A program made the translations under genes and the position numbers. DNA of 15,934 bases from CAYYAQ01 sp964469555 (GTDB taxonomy: Bacteria > Planctomycetota > UBA1135 > UBA2386). Shown here piece after piece: positions 1-7,245 of this stretch. The stretch covers positions 1 to 15,934 of the forward strand of contig CAYYAQ010000118.1 in assembly GCA_964469555.1 (NCBI GenBank). Direction: 5' to 3'. The notes below the pieces were generated by a model that was given only the letters and a program-made list of their open reading frames with translations, made no database searches and was not told the DNA's origin. Numbering within the stretch: the first letter of the stretch is position 1; each line of letters starts with the position of its first letter.

Positions 1-125
1 TTCTTCTTGGCCTTCTTCTTAGGTGCCTTCCGCTTGGCGGCCTTCTTCTTGGCCTTCCGCTTGGGGGCCTTGCGTCGGGTTGCCTTCTTGGCAGCCTTCT
101 TCCTGGCCTTCTTCTTTGCAGCCAT
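1..125 (-). CDS. Histone H1-like lysine-rich DNA-binding protein (N-terminal part, cut by window edge)
   Basis: Reading the minus strand from the ATG at 125-123 gives 41 codons with no stop before the window edge. The peptide begins MAAKKKARKKAAKKATRR and is made almost only of Lys, Ala, Arg and Pro, in KKAAKK, RKAPK and KAKKK blocks. This is the composition of bacterial histone H1-like proteins and of the H1-like tails of some nucleoid proteins, which bind DNA through charge. An AAGGA ribosome site lies about 8 nt upstream of the ATG, supporting this start. The rest of the protein is outside the window, so a folded domain could follow. The low-complexity coding also gives a spurious open frame in another register. 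The composition is seen directly; the nucleoid role is inferred from the family. Confidence 0.75.
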   Translation of the reverse strand, partial: MAAKKKARKKAAKKATRRKAPKRKAKKKAAKRKAPKKKAKK

Positions 126-746
126 TCTGTTTTTCCTTGTTTGAGTTCTCGATGTGGTCCTGGGTGGACCAGAGGCAAAGCCACGAGAAAGCGCGACTTC
201 GATTCACCACTTAGATCGTCCGCCCGTTCTGAGGAATTCACCGAAATCCCCTAGCCATCAGGAGATACCGCAACTCGACGGCAACTTACGCAATTGCGAA
301 CTACTACGTATGCCGGGCGCTGTGGTCGATGGCAATGCGTTTTGCAAGACTTCAGGACAATCTTGCGCGTTCTACAAAAGTCTTGGAAAACACGCGCTCG
401 AGATGCGCTTTTTGGCACCGAGACGACGACGGCATCGAACAGTTCCGTTCGCAGGGCACGAAGAGAGGACTGATGCGGCGTCGATGAAGCGTTGATGAAG
501 AGACGAAACGCGACGAGAACAACGCGGTCGATGCAGGTGGCGGACGCGATGAACGAAACGGAAGTGGCGGGTAGAGAGTGCGGATCGCGCCGGGAGAGTA
601 CGAGAGTACCGGTGTCGGCTCGCCGATTTCTTGCGCGACGCCCTCGCGGTACGTGCCGTCTCGTCTCGAGCCTGCGCGTTCTCTAGAACACCGCGCTGTG
701 AGCGGATTTTGGTCCGATCGTGAGAGGAGAGGGAGCGGGCGGACGG
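126..746. other. 620-bp region with no convincing gene
   Basis: Several short open frames occur on both strands, but none has a recognisable domain, a good ribosome site or protein-like composition. The longest (352-840 minus) runs into the roadblock gene and is rich in Arg, Ser and Pro, as expected for an out-of-frame reading of GC-rich DNA. The part next to 126 should hold the promoter and leader of the histone-like gene. A 6-bp stem with a 5-nt loop at 155-171 lies in that leader. I see no tRNA, CRISPR array or mobile element here, and no T-tailed terminator after the mglB-like gene ending at 747. Confidence 0.5.
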
Positions 747-1274
747 CTAGTCGAACAGTGAATCCAGCTGCGCCTTCGCCGAGTCGCCGTAGGCCTGATC
801 CAACTCCGGCCCACCATCCTCTTCGTTCTTGATGAGGCACTCCGCGTAGACGTCGCCGAGTTTCTTGGCGGTCTCTCCCGCGTACAACCGGACCATGCCG
901 ACCGTCGTCCGGTCGTCGAACAAGATCGTCAGCAGCGTGCGATCCCCGACGAGCGAGAGTTGGATGTTGTCCCTCGCGCCCTGGTGGAACAGCGCGGTGA
1001 ACTCCTCTTCACCCAACAGCCGCGCGATCTCCTTCGTCGCGGCGAACGAACCCGCGACCAACGCGGAGATCGTGTCCATGTCGATCGTGCGAACTTCACC
1101 GCGCTTGGTCACCATGTGACCCTCTTTGTCGATCAAGAGGGCGGCCTTCGCACCGGACAGCCTGAGGAACTCGCTCAAGATCCTGTCGATCTTCTCGATG
1201 TCCTCTTTGTAGAACTGCATCCGGTCGAAGCGAAGCTTCTCGTTTGCAGACATCTTCCCGCCGCCAGACTTCAA
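747..1274 (-). CDS. mglB: MglB-like roadblock/LC7 protein, putative GTPase-activating partner of the adjacent MglA-type GTPase
   Basis: A roadblock/LC7 protein of up to 175 aa. The core from MQFYKED (residue 19) through LLIDKEGHMV, DTISALVAGSFAATKE, LGEEEFTALFHQGARDNI and DRTLLTILFDDRTTVGMVRL follows the Myxococcus xanthus MglB pattern as I remember it. The C-terminus also ends in DSLFD, like the acidic DNLF end of MglB. In that system MglB dimers stimulate GTP hydrolysis by MglA; the same role here is inferred. The gene lies immediately after the GTPase stop codon. Two starts are possible: TTG at 1274, with GGAG 6 nt upstream and directly abutting the mglA stop, or ATG at 1253, which removes seven residues (MKSGGGK). 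I list the longer form because of the ribosome site. The order mglA then mglB is the reverse of Myxococcus. It is the last gene of the cluster. Confidence 0.88.
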   Translation of the reverse strand: MKSGGGKMSANEKLRFDRMQFYKEDIEKIDRILSEFLRLSGAKAALLIDKEGHMVTKRGEVRTIDMDTISALVAGSFAATKEIARLLGEEEFTALFHQGARDNIQLSLVGDRTLLTILFDDRTTVGMVRLYAGETAKKLGDVYAECLIKNEEDGGPELDQAYGDSAKAQLDSLFD

Positions 1275-2240
1275 CTACAGCTCCGGGTTGTTCATGATGA
1301 AGTAGACGACGCCAGCAATTCCTGCCGCGAGTAGCACGACGAGGAAGATCAGCAGGTTCATCCCGCCGCCATTGCCCCGACGTAGCGGAGCGTCCTCACG
1401 AGGTGCGACGCTACGCTGACGGGCTAACGCCGGACGGGAACCCGAGGGGGTACCGCGACCGCGTCGTGGTTGTTGCCCCTTCTTCTGGCCGTTGGGACGC
1501 GCGGCCCGGCGGCGCGGCCCGCCTTGCTTCGGCTTGCCCTGCCCCTGGCGCTGGCGCTGTGCTGCGCCCGGCTGCGCGGGACGCCGCACGGCGGGAGCGC
1601 GCTGCGGCTCAGGCGTACGCGCCGCCTCCTTCTGCGCCGGTGACTTCCGCCGATGATCCATGCGGTCGATGCTCTCCAGCACCATGCCCGCGAGGGTCTT
1701 CAAGGTCGGGAAAACGCCTTCGCCCGTGTGCGCCACGGCTTCGAAAGTCGGAACGCCGAACTTGTTCATCGCCTTGTCGAGGTCTTCGACAGTCATGGCG
1801 TTGGGAAGGTCGCGCTTGTTGTACTGGATGACGTGCGGTAACTCGCGAGCGTCCTTGCTATACTCCGCGAGGTTCTCGATGAGGTTGTCGTAGGATTCGA
1901 TGTTCTCGGACAGCTTGTCGGGATCGGAGTCCGCGACGAAGATGACGCCGTCCACACCCTGCAACACCAACTTGCGTGTCGAGTTGTAGTAGACCTGGCC
2001 CGGCACCGTGTAGAGCTGGAACTTCGTTCGCATACCCGCGACGGTTCCCAGATCCAACGGCATGAAGTCGAAGAACAACGTGCGGTCGCCGTCTGTCGAG
2101 ATCGACGTCAGCGTCCCCTTGTTCGATTCGGGTGCCTTCTGATGGACGATTTCGAGATTGGTGGTCTTGCCACTCATTCCCGGACCGTAGAAGACAATCT
2201 TGCAATTGACTTCTTTGAGAGCGAAGTTGATCTGAACCAT
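1275..2240 (-). CDS. mglA: MglA-family Ras-like GTPase with basic linker and C-terminal membrane anchor
   Basis: A 321-aa protein whose first ~195 residues are an MglA-type small GTPase. Visible motifs: P-loop GPGMSGKTTN (19-28), switch-1 R53-T54 in TDGDRTLFFDF, switch-2 TVPGQ with Q82, and base-recognition NKRD (141-144). Positions 53, 82 and 141-144 match my memory of M. xanthus MglA, where R53 and Q82 act in hydrolysis, so this GTPase should be active. MglA proteins are normally about 195 aa. Here a Pro/Gln/Arg/Lys-rich, strongly basic linker (about 197-290) leads to a hydrophobic helix (about 296-315) and a six-residue tail MNNPEL, which makes it a predicted tail-anchored membrane protein. 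AGGAG lies 10 nt before the ATG. It precedes the mglB-like gene with no gap. The GTPase identity is near certain; the anchoring is inferred from hydropathy. Confidence 0.93.
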   Translation of the reverse strand: MVQINFALKEVNCKIVFYGPGMSGKTTNLEIVHQKAPESNKGTLTSISTDGDRTLFFDFMPLDLGTVAGMRTKFQLYTVPGQVYYNSTRKLVLQGVDGVIFVADSDPDKLSENIESYDNLIENLAEYSKDARELPHVIQYNKRDLPNAMTVEDLDKAMNKFGVPTFEAVAHTGEGVFPTLKTLAGMVLESIDRMDHRRKSPAQKEAARTPEPQRAPAVRRPAQPGAAQRQRQGQGKPKQGGPRRRAARPNGQKKGQQPRRGRGTPSGSRPALARQRSVAPREDAPLRRGNGGGMNLLIFLVVLLAAGIAGVVYFIMNNPEL

Positions 2241-2250
2241 TTCTACAAAG

Positions 2251-2255
2251 CTCCT
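2251..2255 (-). promoter_or_regulatory. Ribosome binding site of the MglA-type GTPase gene
   Basis: AGGAG on the minus strand, 10 nt upstream of the ATG at 2240, fixes the GTPase start. Confidence 0.6.
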
Positions 2256-2736
2256 ACGCGAGCAATAAGCCCATCCGACGTTTCCGTGACCGGGCTAACC
2301 CATCATCGGCGGTCCACTTTCGTGGTCTGAAGCCAATCTTCCCCAGTCCACGGTTCGTGTGACTCAAATTGAGATTCTCNNNNNNNNNNGACGCTCTCCG
2401 CAGTTGGAGAACCGCCTCCTGTATCTCCGGCATGCTGTTGTCCAGCGTGCCGAATTGATTTGTGAGTACGACCAGGTACGCGTCACCGAGGTCCACCACG
2501 AGGACCTTGCCATGGGTGGAGTGGATTTTGAAGCTGGTGAATCCACCCATTCCCCCCTCGGTCAAACCACGGTCGAGGGTCGAAGTTAAAAACGATGTCA
2601 AACCCGACACCAAGTCGGGCTCGAGTCCTTCCTCGAGGGCGAACGACACGACGGTGCCGTCGTGGATCATCAACAGGCAACCCTTGCCGGAAACCGAGAC
2701 CAGAAGGTCTTCGAGGATGTCCTTGATCGATGCCAT
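2254..2736 (-). CDS. Small roadblock/LC7 domain protein, 3' end interrupted by an assembly gap
   Basis: From the ATG at 2736 the protein reads MASIKDILEDLLVSVSG, then GCLLMIHDGTVVSF, GKVLVVDLGDAYLVVLTNQ and MPEIQEAVLQLRRA, about 115 residues. This fits one roadblock fold: N-terminal helix, beta hairpin, long helix, beta strands, C-terminal helix. The start is well supported: AAGGAG lies 8 nt upstream, inside the end of the preceding TPR-roadblock gene, 4 bp away. At 2380-2389 ten N interrupt the frame. The residues read beyond the gap to the stop at 2254 are basic, have no family character and overlap the leader of the GTPase gene, so the true stop is probably in or near the missing sequence. 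Trust 2390-2736 only. Its likely role is a GTPase partner or adaptor; it is less like MglB than the gene at 747. Confidence 0.75.
   Translation of the reverse strand: MASIKDILEDLLVSVSGKGCLLMIHDGTVVSFALEEGLEPDLVSGLTSFLTSTLDRGLTEGGMGGFTSFKIHSTHGKVLVVDLGDAYLVVLTNQFGTLDNSMPEIQEAVLQLRRAXXXXENLNLSHTNRGLGKIGFRPRKWTADDGLARSRKRRMGLLLA
2380..2389. other. Assembly gap (10 N)
   Basis: Ten unknown bases. The fixed round number suggests a scaffolding placeholder of uncertain real length, so the distance between the roadblock gene and the GTPase gene is not known. Confidence 0.97.
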
Positions 2737-2740
2737 CTAG

Positions 2741-3838
2741 TCAGCTCCTTCCCGTCATGTACAGGGAACCCGCGACCAGCTCTTGCAGGTCCGCGAGAAT
2801 GCGATCCACCGGCGTACCGTGCTCGCAGAGAACGGCGGCGACGACCTCACCGAAAGAGCACAGACAGATGTGCCCGAAGTCCCCATCGATACACCCCTTG
2901 CTGAACGTTCCGACGTCCATCCGTCGGCACACGCGCCGCGCGGCCTTGGTCACGACGCGGACGACGCGCATGAACACGTCCTTCCCGTCCTTGATCTCGC
3001 CCTTGACCATCGCCTTGGAGCCCTTGATGTAGCAGGCCTTGATGACGCCATCGAGCTCGACCAACTGCGCCAGTGAGTCGCGAATCGGTCCGATCGCGTC
3101 CTCGCTGACAAATCCTGGCTTCGACCGGGTCTGTGCGTGGGTCAGGTTCCGATTGGTCTCCACCCTGTGGAACAACTCTTCGAGCGTGGCCTCGACGTTC
3201 TTCCTGGCCTCCGTCTCCCGCATCAGGGTCTCGGCCTCGCGATCACCCGGTGCCAACTCCAGCGCGATGCGCAGGTGCTTCACGGCGACCTTCACGCTGC
3301 CGACCCGGTACAGCACCTCGGCGAGCAACTTGTGAGCCTTGACGTTCTCCGAATCCAGCTCGACGACCTTCTCGAGGCCACGGACCGCTTCGATGCCGTC
3401 TCGCGCGGAGATGTCACGGTAGAAGTTCGTCAACCGCGCCTTTGCGAGCACCAGATAGGCGCCAGCATCGTCCGGGAACCGTCGAATGCACTCCTCGGCG
3501 GTGCCGTGCACGGCACCGAAGTCTCCGAGTTCGAGATACAGGTCGGCGATCTCTTTGTAGAGGACGGGCGTGGGCCCCTTGTTCAGGCGAACGCGAAGGC
3601 CCTTGATCGCCTTGTTGAGCTGCGTCTTCTTCGCGAACTTCTTCAGCTTCTTCAACGCGTCGGACTGCGGGAACAGGGCGAGCCCCTCATCGGCCACGCG
3701 CAGAGAGTGGTCGATCATGCCCATGTTGATGTAGACCTGTCCCAGGTCCACAAGAGTGGACGGCGAGAGAGCTTCCTTGGCGCGTGCCTCCAAGCGCCGT
3801 AGCTCTTTCCAGATCTTCATTCGCCGGATGAGTTTCAC
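2741..3838 (-). CDS. TPR protein with C-terminal roadblock-like domain
   Basis: A 365-aa soluble protein. Residues about 26-200 form TPR-type helical pairs, for example LVDLGQVYINMGMIDHSLRV, LYKEIADLYLELGDFGAV and LLAEVLYRVGSVKVAVKHL. Residues about 248-358 form a roadblock/LC7-like domain, from AIGPIRDSLAQLVELDGVIK to VDRILADLQELV. That domain carries six cysteines (269, 304, 316, 325, 327, 338), which is unusual and could mean metal binding, but no standard motif is clear. The start is a GTG whose first bases form GTGA with the TGA stop of the upstream gene, so the two are translationally coupled. An ATG at codon 7 is an alternative. It probably links the large membrane protein to the GTPase and roadblock partners. 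The TPR call is secure and the roadblock call is good; the function is inferred. Confidence 0.85.
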   Translation of the reverse strand: MKLIRRMKIWKELRRLEARAKEALSPSTLVDLGQVYINMGMIDHSLRVADEGLALFPQSDALKKLKKFAKKTQLNKAIKGLRVRLNKGPTPVLYKEIADLYLELGDFGAVHGTAEECIRRFPDDAGAYLVLAKARLTNFYRDISARDGIEAVRGLEKVVELDSENVKAHKLLAEVLYRVGSVKVAVKHLRIALELAPGDREAETLMRETEARKNVEATLEELFHRVETNRNLTHAQTRSKPGFVSEDAIGPIRDSLAQLVELDGVIKACYIKGSKAMVKGEIKDGKDVFMRVVRVVTKAARRVCRRMDVGTFSKGCIDGDFGHICLCSFGEVVAAVLCEHGTPVDRILADLQELVAGSLYMTGRS

Positions 3839-6800
3839 TTTAGCCTGTAGACCTCCCCTCTAGATCCGGTGACGTAGAGGCGCTTGGATCCCCGCGCAAG
3901 GCGGCCCCGCGAGGCGCCACCATCGGAGAAGCGCCACTCGATCTCCAGCGTGTCCGGGTCGAGTGCCAGTAGGACATCCCACTGCTTCACCTTCGAATTC
4001 TCTGCCCTCTGCATGACCTGTGTGACGACGAACAACCGACCGAGCATCGCCAACATTCCCGGTCGCGGACGGTCGACCATCTTCCGGCTGGACAACACGC
4101 GACCCTTGAGAAGGCTGACGCGCTGAAGCAGCTTGTCGTTGCCCACCAGGTAGACCGACTCGTAGTCCTCCGCCATCACCAACTCGCCCTCGCGGATCGC
4201 CCGACCGACCTCAATGACCCATGACGGTCGCCGACCAACGATGCCACGCCGGTACGCGTGGAGCCTGCCATCCTCGGTGCCGAACACGACGAGACTCTTG
4301 TTGATCTGGACGTCGGTTGTCACGCCGACCTTCAACTGCACCTTCGTGGTGATTTTTCCCTTCAGCGCGTCGAGAACGAGCACCGTCCCGAGCTGAGATC
4401 CCACTCCGACGCTCCGTCCGAACACGACGGGCCTGCCAGCTGCCATTCCCTTGAGCTGCTGGCGCCAGAGTTCCTTGCCACGCTGGTCTGCGGAGAGGCA
4501 GAGAATCCGCCCGTCTCGATCCACGAGGTAGATGCGGTTGTTCGCGAGAACGGGATCGAACACCAATGGCGATGAGAGCTTGATGTTCCACAGTCGATGG
4601 CCATCAGCCATGTCGTGGCACACGAGCTGGCCCTCGTTCGTGGCGAAGTAGATGCGGGACGATGTCACGCACGGAGCGCCGGCGATCTCGCTCAACCCAG
4701 GCAACTTGATGATGCGCGTCCGATCGACCCCATTCGTCGAGATTCCCAGCTTGCCGTCTCGCAGGCCAACGACGACCTTTCCAGTGCGACTCACGCCCGG
4801 CTGACCGAGTGCTGCCGCGCCGAACTTCAAGGTGCTCATCGGGAGCATCGACAACACGGCGTGGACCCCCTCGGTCCGAATGGGGTTCACCGTCGTCAGG
4901 AAGTTCTCGAAACCAGCCTTCTGGATCGAGTACCTCGGCGATGACCCGCCCGGGCAGAGGACTACTGTAGGCGTCCGAAGCGGCTCAGCCTGTCCTCGCT
5001 TGTTCAGGCGTGTCAGCGGCTTGCCTTCGTAGTAGATCATCGCGCCCGCGGGGCGGGTGACGAACATCACGGGGATCTGAGCGCGACGGGCGACGGAGGC
5101 CAGCTGGAAGTCCTTGATCAGGTTCAGGACGAGCTTGCGCTGCGTCTTCCAGTCCCCGCGATCCTGGGCCTCACGGGCCTCTTTCTCCAGCCGCTTCGCC
5201 GTAGTCAGATAGGTGAGGAGCTCCATGTGGCTCCTGTCCACGTTCTTCTCCGCCGACCACTGCTGGTCCTTGGACTGTCCCGCCTCGACAACGAGCTTGC
5301 GCACTTCCTCAATGTCGCGGAGCGCCTTCTCGAGTTCGTTGTGCTCGAAGTGGGCCTCCTGCTGCTGCCACCGGAGACGATAGTCGAACCGGATCTTCTC
5401 GAGTCTCTTCTGTTCCTCGCGAAGCTTGACGTCGCGCACGCGTCCGGCGGCGGCCCCGATCGCGATAACGCGCTTCAACTCTCCACGCGCGTCTTCCGCC
5501 GCCATGGTGAACGGGAAGGACTCGATCAACTGGAGGAGCTGCACCTTGATGCCGGAGAAGTCCTTCTGCTCGATCATCGCCGAGACCTTCAGGCCCTCGA
5601 GCTCCCTCCGGGCAGTCCCGTTGTAGAGGTAGTACCCGATGCTCGCGACGACGAGCAGGGTGAACACCATTCCCAGCGCGACCATGCTGCGCCGGCGAGT
5701 CCTCTGACGTTCGTCGACCTGATACAGGCGCTTGATCCACTCGGAGATGTCGGTGCGGGCCCGATCCATCTGCAGGACCTTCTGCAGGTACTTGATGGCC
5801 TGGATCGGATCGCCACTCCGGGTGAGGTCCTCGGCGATCGATTCGTAGAGCTCGATGACGCGCTTGGTGTCACCGACCTTCGTGTGCACGTTGATCAGGC
5901 TCTTCTTGAGCTCAATGTCCGACGGATGCTCACGGATCAACTCTTCGAGCAGGGAGCGGACGCGATCGATCTCCCCCATCTCGAGAAAGAGATCCACGAG
6001 ATCCTTGCCGACGTTCAGCGGATCGAAGTCGTCTGTCGCGAGTTCCGGATGATCGATCGAGAGTTCGATGGCCCGCTGGTAAGCCTCGAGGTCGGTCGGA
6101 ATGGTCTCGAGGACCAGACGGAACAGCACGATCGCCTTGCGCAGGTTGCCGTTTGCGGCGTGGTGCTCAGCGACGCACTTCGTGTGGGAGCAGCTCCGCT
6201 CGAACTCTCCGGTCGACCGGTAGACCTCGGCAGCCTGAGAGTGAACCCCCGGCAGACCGACGCGCATCTCGACTGCCCTTTCGAACAAGTTGATCGCGTC
6301 CTGAGTCCGGCCTTCGACCAGGCACTCGCGACCGGCGCTGAGCAGCATCGGGAGCGGCAGGGACTCGATGACCTGATCTTCCAGGAGCGTGGACAGCATC
6401 TTGTAGACATGGAATGACGGCAGACCCGTGATCTCGATGACCCGGTCGACGTTGCGCATGCCGTCGATCAGCTCGAAGACCTGGAAGAGATCGTCGTGGA
6501 GGTCGAAGGCGCGCGAGTCCTTGGCGGCGACCCGGAACACTTCGCAACCGGTCGGCACGATGGTCTGGATGTGGGCCCACTCGTCGATGCGGCGGGCGGC
6601 CTCCATGATGATGGCGTCCGTCCCGAAGAAGAACTGGTCGTGGATGACGCCATCGCGACCGGCGTGCTCCGTCGCGCCTTCGTAGAAGTCGAACTTCGCG
6701 TCACCCCAGAAGAAGAGCTCGTAGATCTCTTCCTCGATCTCGGTGCGAACGCTGTTGTCGAGATCCTCCTCCGTCAGGTAACCGCCGGCGAGAAGGCTAT

Positions 6801-7068
6801 CGATGACTTGATGGCCTTGATGTGCCGCGTGCTCGCGCGCTTCCAACACTCCGTTCGCGGAAATCTGTCCACCGCGGACAAGCTTCGAGAGCACTCGATC
6901 GAGCATCGTGTGCTCGTTGAAGTAGAGGGTGACGCCGTTCTGATTGAAGTACAGCGCCTTCCAGCTGGCAGGGGACTGGATGTACAAAAGCCCCACCTTC
7001 TGATTAAGCGCGAGCATCTGGAACACTTGTGCCAGATCAACACTCGCCAAATCTCCCCTAAGCGCCAT
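3835..7068 (-). CDS. PATAN (DUF4388)-TPR-transmembrane-coiled coil-PEGA-PQQ propeller protein
   Basis: A 1077-aa protein predicted to span the inner membrane once. Domains in order: PATAN/DUF4388 (about 1-235, opening MALRGDLASVDLAQVFQ, with the later FFFGTDAIIMEAARRIDEW segment); TPR-like helices (about 245-445); a membrane helix (about 462-484, VALGMVFTLLVVASIGYYLY) after an arginine cluster; a charged coiled-coil stretch (about 490-660); a PEGA-like domain (about 667-740, VTRPAGAMIYYEGKPL to IQKAGFENF); and a PQQ-like beta-propeller (about 745-1077, with repeats such as RIYLVDRDGRILCLSA and GTVLVLDALKGKI). The arginines before the helix put the N-terminus in the cytoplasm and the PEGA/propeller part in the periplasm. 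A GTG at 7107 would add 13 residues, but the ATG at 7068 matches the usual PATAN start. It is the first gene of the GTPase cluster and overlaps the next gene by 4 nt. The architecture is seen; its envelope role is inferred. Confidence 0.88.
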   Translation of the reverse strand: MALRGDLASVDLAQVFQMLALNQKVGLLYIQSPASWKALYFNQNGVTLYFNEHTMLDRVLSKLVRGGQISANGVLEAREHAAHQGHQVIDSLLAGGYLTEEDLDNSVRTEIEEEIYELFFWGDAKFDFYEGATEHAGRDGVIHDQFFFGTDAIIMEAARRIDEWAHIQTIVPTGCEVFRVAAKDSRAFDLHDDLFQVFELIDGMRNVDRVIEITGLPSFHVYKMLSTLLEDQVIESLPLPMLLSAGRECLVEGRTQDAINLFERAVEMRVGLPGVHSQAAEVYRSTGEFERSCSHTKCVAEHHAANGNLRKAIVLFRLVLETIPTDLEAYQRAIELSIDHPELATDDFDPLNVGKDLVDLFLEMGEIDRVRSLLEELIREHPSDIELKKSLINVHTKVGDTKRVIELYESIAEDLTRSGDPIQAIKYLQKVLQMDRARTDISEWIKRLYQVDERQRTRRRSMVALGMVFTLLVVASIGYYLYNGTARRELEGLKVSAMIEQKDFSGIKVQLLQLIESFPFTMAAEDARGELKRVIAIGAAAGRVRDVKLREEQKRLEKIRFDYRLRWQQQEAHFEHNELEKALRDIEEVRKLVVEAGQSKDQQWSAEKNVDRSHMELLTYLTTAKRLEKEAREAQDRGDWKTQRKLVLNLIKDFQLASVARRAQIPVMFVTRPAGAMIYYEGKPLTRLNKRGQAEPLRTPTVVLCPGGSSPRYSIQKAGFENFLTTVNPIRTEGVHAVLSMLPMSTLKFGAAALGQPGVSRTGKVVVGLRDGKLGISTNGVDRTRIIKLPGLSEIAGAPCVTSSRIYFATNEGQLVCHDMADGHRLWNIKLSSPLVFDPVLANNRIYLVDRDGRILCLSADQRGKELWRQQLKGMAAGRPVVFGRSVGVGSQLGTVLVLDALKGKITTKVQLKVGVTTDVQINKSLVVFGTEDGRLHAYRRGIVGRRPSWVIEVGRAIREGELVMAEDYESVYLVGNDKLLQRVSLLKGRVLSSRKMVDRPRPGMLAMLGRLFVVTQVMQRAENSKVKQWDVLLALDPDTLEIEWRFSDGGASRGRLARGSKRLYVTGSRGEVYRLK

Positions 7069-7245
7069 GTAACTGTTTCGTCCGGCCTGCCTGACCCCTC
7101 CGAACACCCCGTGGACCTCGGCATCACAAAGTGTTCCCGTGCCTTGGCTATCGGCATTTCGGTCGGCACGTGTTGAGAGCCTTGCGGGGCGGTGCGAATC
7201 CGCCTAACTTCTAGTGGTCGTGCAGATTGCCGTACCCGCAACGCC
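7069..7245. promoter_or_regulatory. Divergent intergenic region between the GTPase cluster and the plus-strand operon
   Basis: This 177-bp space must hold promoters for both directions, because genes leave it on either side. No strong consensus promoter is visible. On the plus strand TTGCGG (7183-7188) and TAACTT (7205-7210), 16 bp apart, are a weak sigma-70-like pair. A perfect 5-bp stem with a 7-nt loop lies between them at 7188-7204. Confidence 0.3.

Noticed and set aside
19..210. A 63-aa minus-strand frame with EEGQEEGCQEG composition
   Set aside because: It is an out-of-register reading of the lysine-rich histone-like gene.
352..840. A 162-aa minus-strand open frame in the long gene-free region
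   Set aside because: It overlaps the end of the MglB-like gene in another frame, is rich in Arg, Ser and Pro, and has no ribosome site or motif.
2241..2379. A cyclic-di-GMP-I riboswitch in front of mglA
   Set aside because: A GAAA tetraloop hairpin is present, but the conserved GCAAACC and GACGCAAAGCC core is absent.
5227..6417. A 396-aa plus-strand open frame
   Set aside because: It is antisense to the PATAN-TPR-membrane region and shows only complementary-frame composition; no domain is recognised.
7188..7204. A T-arm-like hairpin (5-bp stem, 7-nt loop ending CGAAT) suggesting a tRNA gene or tRNA remnant
   Set aside because: No matching acceptor, D or anticodon arm lies upstream at tRNA spacing, and no CCA or acceptor pairing is seen. 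It is probably chance.
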